Shown: positions 6,502-11,825, counted from the stretch's first letter. The stretch is DNA of 12,926 nucleotides from an uncultured Bacteroides sp. (GCA_959606905.1 CAUHML010000092.1:1-12926), one strand, 5' to 3'. Notes: generated by a model not told the origin, from the sequence alone. A program made the numbers and translations.

Positions 6502-7947
6502 TTAAATATTTAGTTTGTTCTTTAATTCGTTGAAAATGTCGGTGTTTTCAAGTTCTCCCCAATAGTATTTTTTGTATCTATCTCGGTCAAAGCTGTCTTT
6601 TTTCTCATAAATGATTAGACACCGTTTGTCACAAAGGATTATTACAGTCGATTCAAGGAGACAAGCATATGAGCGAGCTTGCAAAAATGCTTCTTCTATT
6701 TCCTGGTTATTTTTCATGTAGAGTTTTGCCTCAATTAAAACCTTTGCTTTTTCTTCGTCTGGCTTATTATCGTAATGCAGAGCATAGTCGGGAAATATCC
6801 GGTGTCCACGTCCTGCATGTATTGGTAATTGACGAATGAAGTCTTTGTTCTCATACCATCCCATAGAGTTAAGCAATGGTTCCAGTAGTTGTAGTTCCAC
6901 ATCTCTTTCTTTTTCTATACTTACATTCTTGGGTAGTGTAGGAGTATATAGCTTTGGTAGGGTATCTATATCAAATCCTTTTGCCTTTATCATTCGTAGG
7001 AGTTCTGAATAATCTTCGCTACTCATTGACCATCCGTTAACTCCTTGAAAGTTCTTTCTTATGAGCGGGTGGCTGGAGAAGTATTCATCTTCCCGAAACT
7101 CTTTTAATGTGATGTGAGGAATAGCTATTCTATTGCCAATATAGATACACCCATAATATCGGAATAGAGGGTCTATTACACCATCTGTAAGCGATATTTC
7201 TATGCAAGTGACTGCGCTGATTGGAGACGTTTCGTAATGAACAAGAATATCCCCTTTCTTCGTATCAGGACTTGATTGCCAGAATTTTGATTCTAAGGAT
7301 TTATCTTCTTGGCATAATCTGCCACCAATGAGCCATACTTGTGACGGCTTGGGTATGTCTATTTTCTTGCTTGGAAGATTATTGGGGGCGAAGTCGTATA
7401 GGAAAGACCATAGCTCTGCTGGAGATAGCCCATTTTCTTTCCTGAATAGATAAAGCACCTCACAAAGTTCCCAATAATACATACACCTTCCTTTGTAATC
7501 AGTTCTTTTGGGGATATTGGGGAGGTCTATGTTAAAAAAGTCCGCTATTTTATTCAGTTCGAAGATACGGCAAAGAAATAGATATGGAAAGAAATATTCG
7601 GGGGCGAACTGTGATAAGACATAGGACATCGGCTGGATAATCTCAAGCATATTCTTGAAGTCGTTAGCAGGAAGCCATTGTTGCTCTTCTACCCTTATAC
7701 CTAATGTGATAAGTGAAATGTATAAACCTTTTGCTTCTTCCAATGATGTAGGGTGGTCATAATCTGATACACTGTAGCAATATATATTCTCCAACCAGTC
7801 GTTGTATAAATCTTCCGGTATGAAATTAGCATGCAGACAATAATCTTTGAATAAGGCATACCCTCTTGCATCGGAAAAGTATTTTATCATCTCTATTCCG
7901 ATTACGGTCTGTTTATACAAGTTCCATGTGTATTGATTGAATTTCAT
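6502..7947 (-). CDS. EVE-like domain plus PD-(D/E)XK nuclease; putative modification-dependent restriction protein
   Basis: A 481-residue cytoplasmic protein in three parts. Residues 1-200 are helical and unknown to me. Residues of about 203-322 resemble the EVE/PUA-like fold: VWLIGG (204-209), W223, KKGDILVHY (230-238), YYGCIYIG (264-271), P277, HPLIRKNFQG (293-302) and a closing helix. EVE domains flip out and read modified bases. Residues of about 345-450 match the nuclease domain of type I restriction HsdR subunits: E351 in a helix before the GW pair, D387 in FPDYAL, E406 and K408 in IEAK, and the QxxxY motif Q423/Y427. All expected catalytic residues are present. No helicase or methylase is seen. 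It follows the repressor by 4 bases, so it should be expressed in lysogens. The EVE call is from motif reading and less sure than the nuclease call. Confidence 0.75.
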   Translation of the reverse strand: MKFNQYTWNLYKQTVIGIEMIKYFSDARGYALFKDYCLHANFIPEDLYNDWLENIYCYSVSDYDHPTSLEEAKGLYISLITLGIRVEEQQWLPANDFKNMLEIIQPMSYVLSQFAPEYFFPYLFLCRIFELNKIADFFNIDLPNIPKRTDYKGRCMYYWELCEVLYLFRKENGLSPAELWSFLYDFAPNNLPSKKIDIPKPSQVWLIGGRLCQEDKSLESKFWQSSPDTKKGDILVHYETSPISAVTCIEISLTDGVIDPLFRYYGCIYIGNRIAIPHITLKEFREDEYFSSHPLIRKNFQGVNGWSMSSEDYSELLRMIKAKGFDIDTLPKLYTPTLPKNVSIEKERDVELQLLEPLLNSMGWYENKDFIRQLPIHAGRGHRIFPDYALHYDNKPDEEKAKVLIEAKLYMKNNQEIEEAFLQARSYACLLESTVIILCDKRCLIIYEKKDSFDRDRYKKYYWGELENTDIFNELKNKLNI

Positions 7948-7951
7948 AGTA

Positions 7952-8635
7952 TCACCATCCTTTATCAGTCAACACTTTTACTACTTTCCATACGGAAACA
8001 ATCATGTTTTTAGGCAGTTCTTCGTCTGCGACTTTCTCGTTATGGGATATGCACCAAATATATTCCTTTGGATTTTCTTCATATCTTGCCACTTCCTTAG
8101 TTATGCGTCTTCCGTCTTTTAACACAATAACAAATATATTCCCATAGCCAAAATACTCTCTCCAATTAGCAACTTCACGTATTAGCATCAGGCTACCCGG
8201 TGGTATGGTCGGAATCATACTATCTCCTGATTGATATATAGCCCTATCTTCATCCTTTGCATTTACAAAAGGAACGTACCCTTCAATGTATTGTGGCTCT
8301 CCTTCGATTTCGTTATTCGAGTGCATTCCTCCTACGCTATCAATATGAATAACAGGAATGAGCTTATATGTTGCATCGGCGGACGTTTGCTCTGGTTGAG
8401 TGAGAATATCTTCTTTTGGAAAATTGTTGTTAATAAGCATGTCTCCGTCTCCAGTAAGAAGCCAAGAGGTATTAAGACTAGGATAAACAGATTTAATTTT
8501 TTCGAGCGATGATGTTCTAATGCTATCTCCGACTTTACTGACGAATCCTTTAGCTAATCCAGTTGCTTTCTCAAAAGACCCTTCACTTATATTGATAGAA
8601 GCAAGAAATAATTTCAATCTTTCTCGTGTATTCAT
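7952..8635 (-). CDS. CI/LexA-like phage repressor with S24 self-cleavage domain
   Basis: A 227-residue repressor. Residues of about 1-65 form a helix-turn-helix domain, ending in the SWLLTGDGDML segment typical of this class. A linker follows, and residues of about 92-222 form a peptidase S24 domain with nucleophile Ser139 (QSGDSMIP) and the general base Lys180 (RRITKEV). The likely self-cleavage site is the VGG segment at 101-103; it is not the usual Ala-Gly. In this family RecA filaments trigger cleavage during DNA damage, which induces the prophage. The palindrome at 8651-8669, 16 bases upstream of the ATG, and its two copies at 9559 and 9589 are its probable operators, so it likely also controls its own gene. 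It leads the operon that continues with the nuclease, lipoprotein and small membrane protein. Confidence 0.92.
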   Translation of the reverse strand: MNTRERLKLFLASINISEGSFEKATGLAKGFVSKVGDSIRTSSLEKIKSVYPSLNTSWLLTGDGDMLINNNFPKEDILTQPEQTSADATYKLIPVIHIDSVGGMHSNNEIEGEPQYIEGYVPFVNAKDEDRAIYQSGDSMIPTIPPGSLMLIREVANWREYFGYGNIFVIVLKDGRRITKEVARYEENPKEYIWCISHNEKVADEELPKNMIVSVWKVVKVLTDKGW

Positions 8636-8650
8636 AACTCTTAATTGTTT

Positions 8651-8669
8651 TACTGAAATAAAATCAGTA
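8651..8669. promoter_or_regulatory. Repressor operator O1
   Basis: TACTGA-AATAAAA-TCAGTA: perfect 6-bp arms around a 7-base AT spacer. The same design occurs at 9559 and 9589. It lies between the repressor start and a rightward promoter whose -7 box overlaps its last two bases, so a bound repressor would block that promoter and could set its own level. Confidence 0.8.
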
Positions 8670-8675
8670 TATTTG
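8668..8675 (+). promoter_or_regulatory. Rightward promoter -7 box overlapping O1
   Basis: TATATTTG is an exact TAnnTTTG match. A TTG at 8645-8647 lies 20 bases upstream and can serve as the -33 element. O1 fills the space between the two elements, the expected layout for a repressed phage early promoter. Confidence 0.65.
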
Positions 8676-8679
8676 CATC

Positions 8680-8786
8680 GAAATCAAGTTGCGGATGATT
8701 TTGATTAAATTGTTTAACTGTTCCCGTAAGGGACTATATAGGCGACTTCCTCAAACCGCAACTTTGGGGTTGGTCGCTTTTGTTTT
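8680..8786 (+). ncRNA. Candidate repressor-controlled small RNA or attenuated leader
   Basis: Transcription from the promoter at 8668-8675 should start near 8682. About 40 nt later comes a hairpin TCCC-GUAA-GGGA (8722-8733) with a GNRA tetraloop. A long terminator hairpin with U-rich tail follows (8742-8786). The result would be an RNA of about 105 nt with no ORF. The next ATG (8793) lies just past the U-tract, so the hairpin could instead attenuate the ORF at 8793. Bound repressor at O1 should silence it in the lysogen. The precise start is an estimate from the promoter box. Confidence 0.5.
8742..8786 (+). terminator. Rho-independent terminator
   Basis: GCGAC (8742-8746) pairs with GTCGC (8773-8777). 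Inside it, CCTCAAA (8749-8755) pairs with TTTGGGG (8763-8769) around a 7-nt loop, with one U-G pair. The tail TTTTGTTTT (8778-8786) follows at once. There is no T-tract on the other strand, so it works rightward. Confidence 0.75.
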
Positions 8787-8792
8787 ATTGAT

Positions 8793-9017
8793 ATGAATAA
8801 TGAACTTGCAAAATTGATTCCTAATGACATCAGTAAAATAACAGTTATTACATTACTTGAGCTATTAATGAAATTTGGTACTCCTAAAGAGGATATTAGG
8901 ATTGCGCTTTCAATAATTCAAGGAGTACATTCTGCATCCCAGCATAACGTTGATGCTTTTCTTCTTCGCTATAGCTCAGAAATTCATGTAGAAAATCTTC
9001 TATCTCCTCAACCTTAA
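8793..9017 (+). CDS. Possible 74-residue protein, unknown
   Basis: An ATG at 8793 opens a 74-codon frame. The first half looks like a folded helical protein (segments such as TVITLLELLMKFGT and EDIRIALSIIQG). I recognise no family. The last 41 codons overlap, tail to tail, the end of the membrane-protein gene on the other strand (8896-9513). The frame lies 6 bases past a strong terminator, so expression would need read-through from the O1 promoter. In position it corresponds to a cro-type gene, but no helix-turn-helix is evident. It may be spurious. Confidence 0.4.
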   Translation: MNNELAKLIPNDISKITVITLLELLMKFGTPKEDIRIALSIIQGVHSASQHNVDAFLLRYSSEIHVENLLSPQP

Positions 9018-9513
9018 GAGTGCCCTTCATGTCGTTTATGAGATGGCTTATTAGGTTTTTATTTTCATTATTTATCAAAGCCATAATAGTCTGCAAAATA
9101 TATTCTCTTGCCAACATCTTGGCAAAGCCTCCATCGTCTTTATTTTCATGAAATGCTTTAAACATAAACTGTAAAGAGCTTATTAAATCTCCATGTTGTC
9201 GGGCAATGAGAATTGGAACAACTCTCATCATTTCCTTTTTTACATCAAATTGTGTTTCTAAACTCGACTTCTTTATTTTTCCTTCAAATTCAGCTCTAAA
9301 CTTATCAATTTTTTGACTTGTACCTTTTATATCGATGAATGTGTATATATTCCATCCTATCAATACAGTAACCAATAATGACAATATTCCTACTATCACT
9401 CCTTGGTAATCAAATCCTAACTCGGGAGTCCTATATGCGGCTATGCAGGTCGCTATAATAGCAATTGTCATTGCCACAATACTCAATCCTAAAGCCCAAT
9501 TTTCTTTCTTCAT
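8896..9513 (-). CDS. Membrane protein with two helices and cytoplasmic helical domain
   Basis: A 205-residue protein with two membrane helices at about residues 8-27 and 38-60, followed by a coiled-coil-prone segment (65-95) and a helical soluble domain to the end. The segment between the helices is short (RTPELGFDYQG), so both ends should face the cytoplasm. I recall similar hypothetical proteins in Bacteroides mobile elements but know no function. It reads leftward toward the repressor operon and starts 46 bases from operator O2, so the repressor may control it. Its position between the repressor and the early promoter suits a superinfection-exclusion or immunity gene, an inference only. 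No clear -7 box is visible before it. Confidence 0.8.
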   Translation of the reverse strand: MKKENWALGLSIVAMTIAIIATCIAAYRTPELGFDYQGVIVGILSLLVTVLIGWNIYTFIDIKGTSQKIDKFRAEFEGKIKKSSLETQFDVKKEMMRVVPILIARQHGDLISSLQFMFKAFHENKDDGGFAKMLAREYILQTIMALINNENKNLISHLINDMKGTLKVEEIEDFLHEFLSYSEEEKHQRYAGMQNVLLELLKAQS

Positions 9514-9558
9514 ATTATAATAAAGTATAAACTACCCTAATAGTTAAATAATATTTAT

Positions 9559-9577
9559 TACTGAAATATAATCAGTA
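9559..9577. promoter_or_regulatory. Repressor operator O2
   Basis: TACTGA-AATATAA-TCAGTA, the same arms and spacer length as O1 and O3. Its centre is 30 bases from that of O3, close to three helical turns, which would allow two dimers to contact each other. It lies on the side of the leftward membrane-protein gene. Confidence 0.8.
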
Positions 9578-9584
9578 AAATTAT

Positions 9585-9613
9585 TTTGTACTGAAAATAA
9601 ATCAGTATCTTTG
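9585..9613 (+). promoter_or_regulatory. Main early rightward promoter
   Basis: TTTG at 9585-9588 and TATCTTTG at 9606-9613 (exact TAnnTTTG) with 17 bases between. Operator O3 (9589-9607) fills the spacer. Transcription should start near 9620, giving a leader of about 70 nt before the first early gene at 9689. Confidence 0.7.
9589..9607. promoter_or_regulatory. Repressor operator O3
   Basis: TACTGA-AAATAAA-TCAGTA, the third copy of the palindrome. It lies within the early promoter, between its -33 and -7 elements, and overlaps the -7 box by two bases. Confidence 0.8.
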
Positions 9614-9688
9614 CATCACGATAACGATACAAAGATACGCAACTTACAAATAAGGTGCAATAGTATAAACATATTAAATCACACGATT

Positions 9689-10015
9689 ATGAGCACGAAG
9701 AATTTTTTACACGAAGTTATGAGTCTTGCATGGCAGTTTGTTCGCAAGAACGGTTTTACGATGTCAGAAGCATTAAAGTGCGCTTGGGCTAACATGAAAT
9801 TGAAATTGCAGATGAAAAGCAAGATTGTGAAATTCTACTTTCAAAAGGTGGATGGTTCTGTAAGAGAAGCCTACGGTACACTAAATGAAAAGCTGATGCC
9901 TACCATCACTGGTACTGACAACAGAAAGAAGAACGATACAGTCCAGACCTATTTCGACACAGAACGCCAAGAGTTCAGATGCTACAAGAAAGCTAACCTT
10001 TTAAAAATTGCCTGA
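9689..10015 (+). CDS. DUF2693 / SH3-like beta-barrel phage protein
   Basis: A 108-residue protein, counted from the ATG at 9689. An upstream in-frame non-ATG start at 9611 lies inside the -7 box and is rejected. Residues of about 5-35 form a helical segment (LHEVMSLAWQFVRKNGFTMSEALK). The rest is a strand-rich basic domain with KIVKFYFQK and a closing FRCYKKANL, as in DUF2693 proteins that are annotated as SH3-barrel-like in Bacteroides phages and plasmids. The function is not known; its high lysine content suggests nucleic-acid binding. It is the first gene behind the early promoter and begins with the leader CACACGATTATG shared with other genes here. Confidence 0.8.
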   Translation: MSTKNFLHEVMSLAWQFVRKNGFTMSEALKCAWANMKLKLQMKSKIVKFYFQKVDGSVREAYGTLNEKLMPTITGTDNRKKNDTVQTYFDTERQEFRCYKKANLLKIA

Positions 10016-10016
10016 T

Positions 10017-10226
10017 ATGAGAAACTATAGAGTATGTGATAGTATAGAAGCTTATGCCTTTGAAAAGGCTTTAGATAAGGCTTGTGAAGAACTTGAAGAG
10101 GTGGATAAAATGTCTGATGCAGAGGCATGCGTTTTCTGCAACACCGATACGAAAGAAGAAGCCTTAGAGGTTATTCAAGAAGAGATTGATTATATAGAGT
10201 TTCAACTTGATAGAATGGCAGTATGA
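10017..10226 (+). CDS. Small acidic phage protein
   Basis: A 69-residue protein rich in Glu and Asp, largely helical. I choose the ATG at 10017 over the in-frame TTG at 10008, because the former follows the preceding stop by one base, as in an operon. It has a charged helix at about residues 16-35, a short CVFCNT segment with two cysteines, and a second acidic helix ending near the C-terminus. I know no function. High negative charge and small size resemble DNA-mimic or accessory early proteins, but nothing specific supports this. It is coupled to the next gene by an ATGA overlap. Confidence 0.7.
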   Translation: MRNYRVCDSIEAYAFEKALDKACEELEEVDKMSDAEACVFCNTDTKEEALEVIQEEIDYIEFQLDRMAV

Positions 10227-10312
10227 TAGAGGCATTGATAGTATTAGGCTGCTTGTATGCAAGCTACTGGTTTTTCAGAAAGCCGGGCGAGAAGTTCTTT
10301 TATGATGATTAA
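10223..10312 (+). CDS. 29-residue membrane peptide
   Basis: The start overlaps the previous stop (ATGA at 10223-10226), which indicates translational coupling. The peptide is MIEALIVLGCLYASYWFF followed by a charged tail RKPGEKFFYDD: one membrane helix of about 17 residues, positive residues on its C-terminal side. It is too short for automatic callers. I cannot tell its role; the coupling and composition make it more likely a real gene than a chance frame. Confidence 0.5.
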   Translation: MIEALIVLGCLYASYWFFRKPGEKFFYDD

Positions 10313-10313
10313 T

Positions 10314-10324
10314 CACACGATTAT
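10314..10324 (+). repeat. Orphan copy of leader motif CACACGATTAT
   Basis: The same 11-mer precedes the starts at 9689 (9680-9690) and 11844 (11835-11845), and a shorter form, TACGATTATG, precedes 12524. Here it is followed by ATT, not ATG, so it starts no gene. It directly follows the stop codon of the 29-residue peptide. Confidence 0.6.
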
Positions 10325-10337
10325 ATTACGCACGACA

Positions 10338-10386
10338 GCCCTATTGACGGATTGAACGGCAACCGATAGCAAGAATCGGGTAGGGC
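10338..10386 (+). ncRNA. RNA structure block 1
   Basis: GCCCTA (10338-10343) pairs perfectly with TAGGGC (10381-10386). Within it, CCGAT (10363-10367) pairs with ATCGG (10375-10379) around a 7-nt loop. The tail is TATTGATTAGTTC, not a U-tract, so this is not a simple terminator. Confidence 0.5.
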
Positions 10387-10510
10387 ACTATTGATTAGTT
10401 CTTTGACAAGTATGTGAAAACCTTTGCGGTGTAATTCATAAGCCGTACAAGATTAACCAAGATAACGAAATATAGAAGCTGCCATAGCAGGGATGCGGTG
10501 ACTGGTAGTA

Positions 10511-10661
10511 GGCTATATTGATTTGAAATGAACTTTACTTTCAGCACCGAAAATCATCTTTACGGTGTCAAGTATGTGGGGTAGGTGTCCGTATCGCTGA
10601 AAGGTCTAATATAGCCCGTACTGAACTGAAATAAGGTTCTACTATTCGATTAGGGTACGGG
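10511..10661 (+). ncRNA. RNA structure block 2: nested helices and adjacent hairpin
   Basis: Four perfect helices. P1 is GGCTATATT (10511-10519) with AATATAGCC (10608-10616). P2 inside it is CTTTCAGC (10538-10545) with GCTGAAAG (10596-10603). P3 is CACCG (10545-10549) with CGGTG (10563-10567); it shares one base with P2. P5 is CCCGTAC (10615-10621) with GTACGGG (10655-10661), directly abutting P1. Such a nest of 7-9 bp exact helices in AT-rich DNA is unlikely by chance and points to a selected RNA fold. Confidence 0.6.
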
Positions 10662-10684
10662 TACTAACTCTAATTCAGCAAATT

Positions 10685-10852
10685 ATGAAAAAAGAATTAA
10701 TGGATAAAATTTTGTCTGAAATAAGTAAGGGGATAAAAGAGGCCCGTAAGTCAATAAAAAAATATGGAGCTGCCATACCAAAGCAGGATATAATGGTAAT
10801 TATAAGAAATGAAAAGGGGGCTTTACAGGCAATAAAAACGGTTGAAGTTTAA
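10685..10852 (+). CDS. Small basic protein, 55 residues
   Basis: An ATG at 10685 opens a 55-codon frame ending in TAA at 10850-10852. The protein is lysine-rich with a long amphipathic helix at about residues 3-28 (ILSEISKGIKEARKSIKKYG), then a strand-like segment DIMVIIRN and a short end. I recognise no family. It lies directly behind the structured RNA block, so that RNA could control its translation. The frame reads well, has an AT-rich leader typical of Bacteroides, and ends just before the next gene. Confidence 0.6.
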   Translation: MKKELMDKILSEISKGIKEARKSIKKYGAAIPKQDIMVIIRNEKGALQAIKTVEV

Positions 10853-10863
10853 AATATATAGTG

Positions 10864-11109
10864 ATGATTAAAAGAATACTTCAGTATTTCAGAAAAAGGA
10901 AAGAGCAGAAGTTACGCAAAGAACTTCTGCTGAAAGTAGGCACACATTCAACTACTCAAGCCGTTCAAGCCTGGGTAGAGTTCATCCTTGACGGTAAGAC
11001 CTCTAAAGAGCTTCTTCTATCAGCTGGCGAAGATGAGAGAGTGAAAACTTGGATTGGATTATTAGGCATCCAGTCTCGACAGTCCAATGCTCCCTCTGAT
11101 AAGGGGTAG
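10864..11109 (+). CDS. Small basic protein, unknown
   Basis: An 81-residue protein from the ATG at 10864; a GTG directly before it (10861) is an alternative. The first 25 residues are strongly basic (RILQYFRKRKEQKLRKELL), followed by a helical segment around residues 32-60. I know no function. The last 36 codons overlap the convergent gene at 11003-11227 on the other strand. The overlapping tail (after about residue 60) is poor in structure, so the useful part may be the N-terminal two thirds. Confidence 0.55.
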   Translation: MIKRILQYFRKRKEQKLRKELLLKVGTHSTTQAVQAWVEFILDGKTSKELLLSAGEDERVKTWIGLLGIQSRQSNAPSDKG

Positions 11110-11227
11110 CGACAAATATTTCACATCCTTGTTCATCACCAAATGATTTAGACTTGACAGCAGCGATGTGATTGACATTAATCAGTACAGATTCCCCGTC
11201 TTGGGGAATTTCAATAAACTGTTTCAT
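11003..11227 (-). CDS. Small FlbD-like beta-rich protein
   Basis: A 74-residue protein that begins with MKQFIEIPQDGESVLINVNH. This pattern (a strand, a charged turn, INVNHIAAV, then a later strand with IFVATPYQ and a C-terminal helix with HLRQLIEEAL) is like small FlbD-type or related conserved proteins common in Bacteroides mobile DNA. The function is unknown. It is on the minus strand among rightward genes, with its own -7 box TAACTTTG at 11255-11262, 27 bases before the ATG. It converges with the 10864-11109 gene, overlapping it by 107 bases. Confidence 0.65.
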   Translation of the reverse strand: MKQFIEIPQDGESVLINVNHIAAVKSKSFGDEQGCEIFVATPYQREHWTVETGCLIIQSKFSLSHLRQLIEEAL

Positions 11228-11479
11228 ACTTCTTAATTTTTAGATTTGACACCTCAAAGTTAAGAAAATCCCCTGATTATAACGTGATGTTGCCAATCGA
11301 ATTGGTTCAGGGGAACAAAGCCACAGAAAAGGTCAGTGCTATACCGTACTAAAAGCCGTGAGGGATGCTGAGTACAAGCTACCCCTTTACCCTTGTACGG
11401 GTGGTTAAAATTGTTTTGTCGTGTTTTATTTTGTGTTTGTACTGGGTGTACCGTCTGTGAAGATAGCGCACCTTTTTCC
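11228..11479. other. Non-coding stretch before the tRNA-like sequence
   Basis: About 250 bases without a gene. It carries the minus-strand promoter box at 11255-11262. It also has a 7-bp hairpin GTACAAG/CTTGTAC (11372-11378 with 11392-11398), followed by a T-rich stretch (11405-11440). GTACT at 11346-11350 and AGTAC at 11371-11375 can pair as an alternative fold that excludes this hairpin. Confidence 0.45.
11255..11262 (-). promoter_or_regulatory. -7 promoter box of the FlbD-like gene
   Basis: The minus strand reads TAACTTTG, an exact TAnnTTTG match, 27 bases upstream of the ATG at 11225-11227. No clear -33 element is seen at the usual distance. Confidence 0.5.
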
Positions 11480-11558
11480 GGTGATATGGCGGAATAGGAA
11501 ACGCGTTGCTCGGCAATAAACTTAGCAATTTATGCAGGTTCAAATCCTGCTATCACCA
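11480..11558 (+). tRNA. tRNA-like sequence with abnormal anticodon region
   Basis: GGTGATA (11480-11486) pairs with TATCACC (11551-11557) as a 7-bp acceptor stem. The D arm has GGCGGAATAGGAAACGC, close to leucine and serine tRNAs. The T arm GCAGG-TTCAAAT-CCTGC is perfect. Between D and T arms the sequence fits no standard anticodon arm. Read as class I, stem TTGCT/AGCAA encloses a 13-nt loop, 6 too long (total 79 nt against 73). Read as class II, TTGC-TCG-GCAA would be a stunted anticodon hairpin and ATAAA/TTTAT a long variable arm. A T7 run follows shortly after (11562-11568). It is either a degenerate tRNA or a tRNA mimic; no anticodon can be assigned. Confidence 0.6.
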
Positions 11559-11582
11559 CTATTTTTTTCAAAATTAAAGCGT

Positions 11583-11825
11583 ATGATAAAGGAAATTAAA
11601 GTAGATGAGAACTATCAGACAACTAAGTTATTTGATAGTATAAAGGTTGGGGATATATATCGAATCCCCTTTGAAGACTCTCGGCACACTGGGATAAAAA
11701 TGGAAGCTGCCCGAAGAAACAAAGAAGCACGGCTCACGAAGAAGTTGAAAGGAAAACTTGACATTATGTATAGGGTATCAAAAACAGACTGCCCAGGTTT
11801 TTCTTCGCTTATACGACTGAAATAA
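11583..11825 (+). CDS. Small basic phage protein, unknown
   Basis: An 80-residue protein from the ATG at 11583. An in-frame ATG at 11532 lies inside the tRNA-like sequence and is rejected. It contains KLFDSIKVGDIYRIPFEDSRHTGI, a strand-rich start, then a basic helix at about residues 41-58 (MEAARRNKEARLTKKLKGK) and a final strand segment ending SSLIRLK. The pattern resembles small conserved proteins of Bacteroides phages that I cannot name. Its basic helix suggests nucleic-acid binding. The spacing to the next gene is 18 bases, so they are likely co-transcribed. Confidence 0.7.
   Translation: MIKEIKVDENYQTTKLFDSIKVGDIYRIPFEDSRHTGIKMEAARRNKEARLTKKLKGKLDIMYRVSKTDCPGFSSLIRLK

Larger units (their letters stand above)
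10313..10684 (+). ncRNA. Structured non-coding stretch in the early operon
   Basis: No coding frame in 372 bases, yet several long perfect helices are possible, detailed in the two entries that follow. It starts with an orphan copy of the gene-leader motif (10314-10324) and ends 23 bases before the ATG of a 55-codon gene. A TTTG (10402-10405) and a near -7 box AACCTTTG (10419-10426) occur between the two structured blocks but are only 13 bases apart, too close for a standard promoter. It may be a structured 5' leader, a processed small RNA, or a regulatory RNA of the phage. Confidence 0.55.

Noticed and set aside
9611..9688. Upstream start for the DUF2693-like gene
   Set aside because: It overlaps the early promoter -7 box and would lie upstream of the transcription start. 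The ATG at 9689 follows the shared leader motif.
10402..10426. Internal promoter TTTG ... AACCTTTG in the structured RNA stretch
   Set aside because: The elements are only 13 bases apart and the -7 box has one mismatch. It is noted but not called.
11372..11404. H-type pseudoknot: loop CTACCC with downstream GGGTGG
   Set aside because: Both connecting loops would be zero nucleotides long, which is not sterically possible for helices of 7 and 6 bp.
11532..11582. Earlier start for the 11583 gene inside the tRNA-like sequence
   Set aside because: The extra residues are translated from the T arm and acceptor stem, so they are not a protein start. The ATG at 11583 is used.
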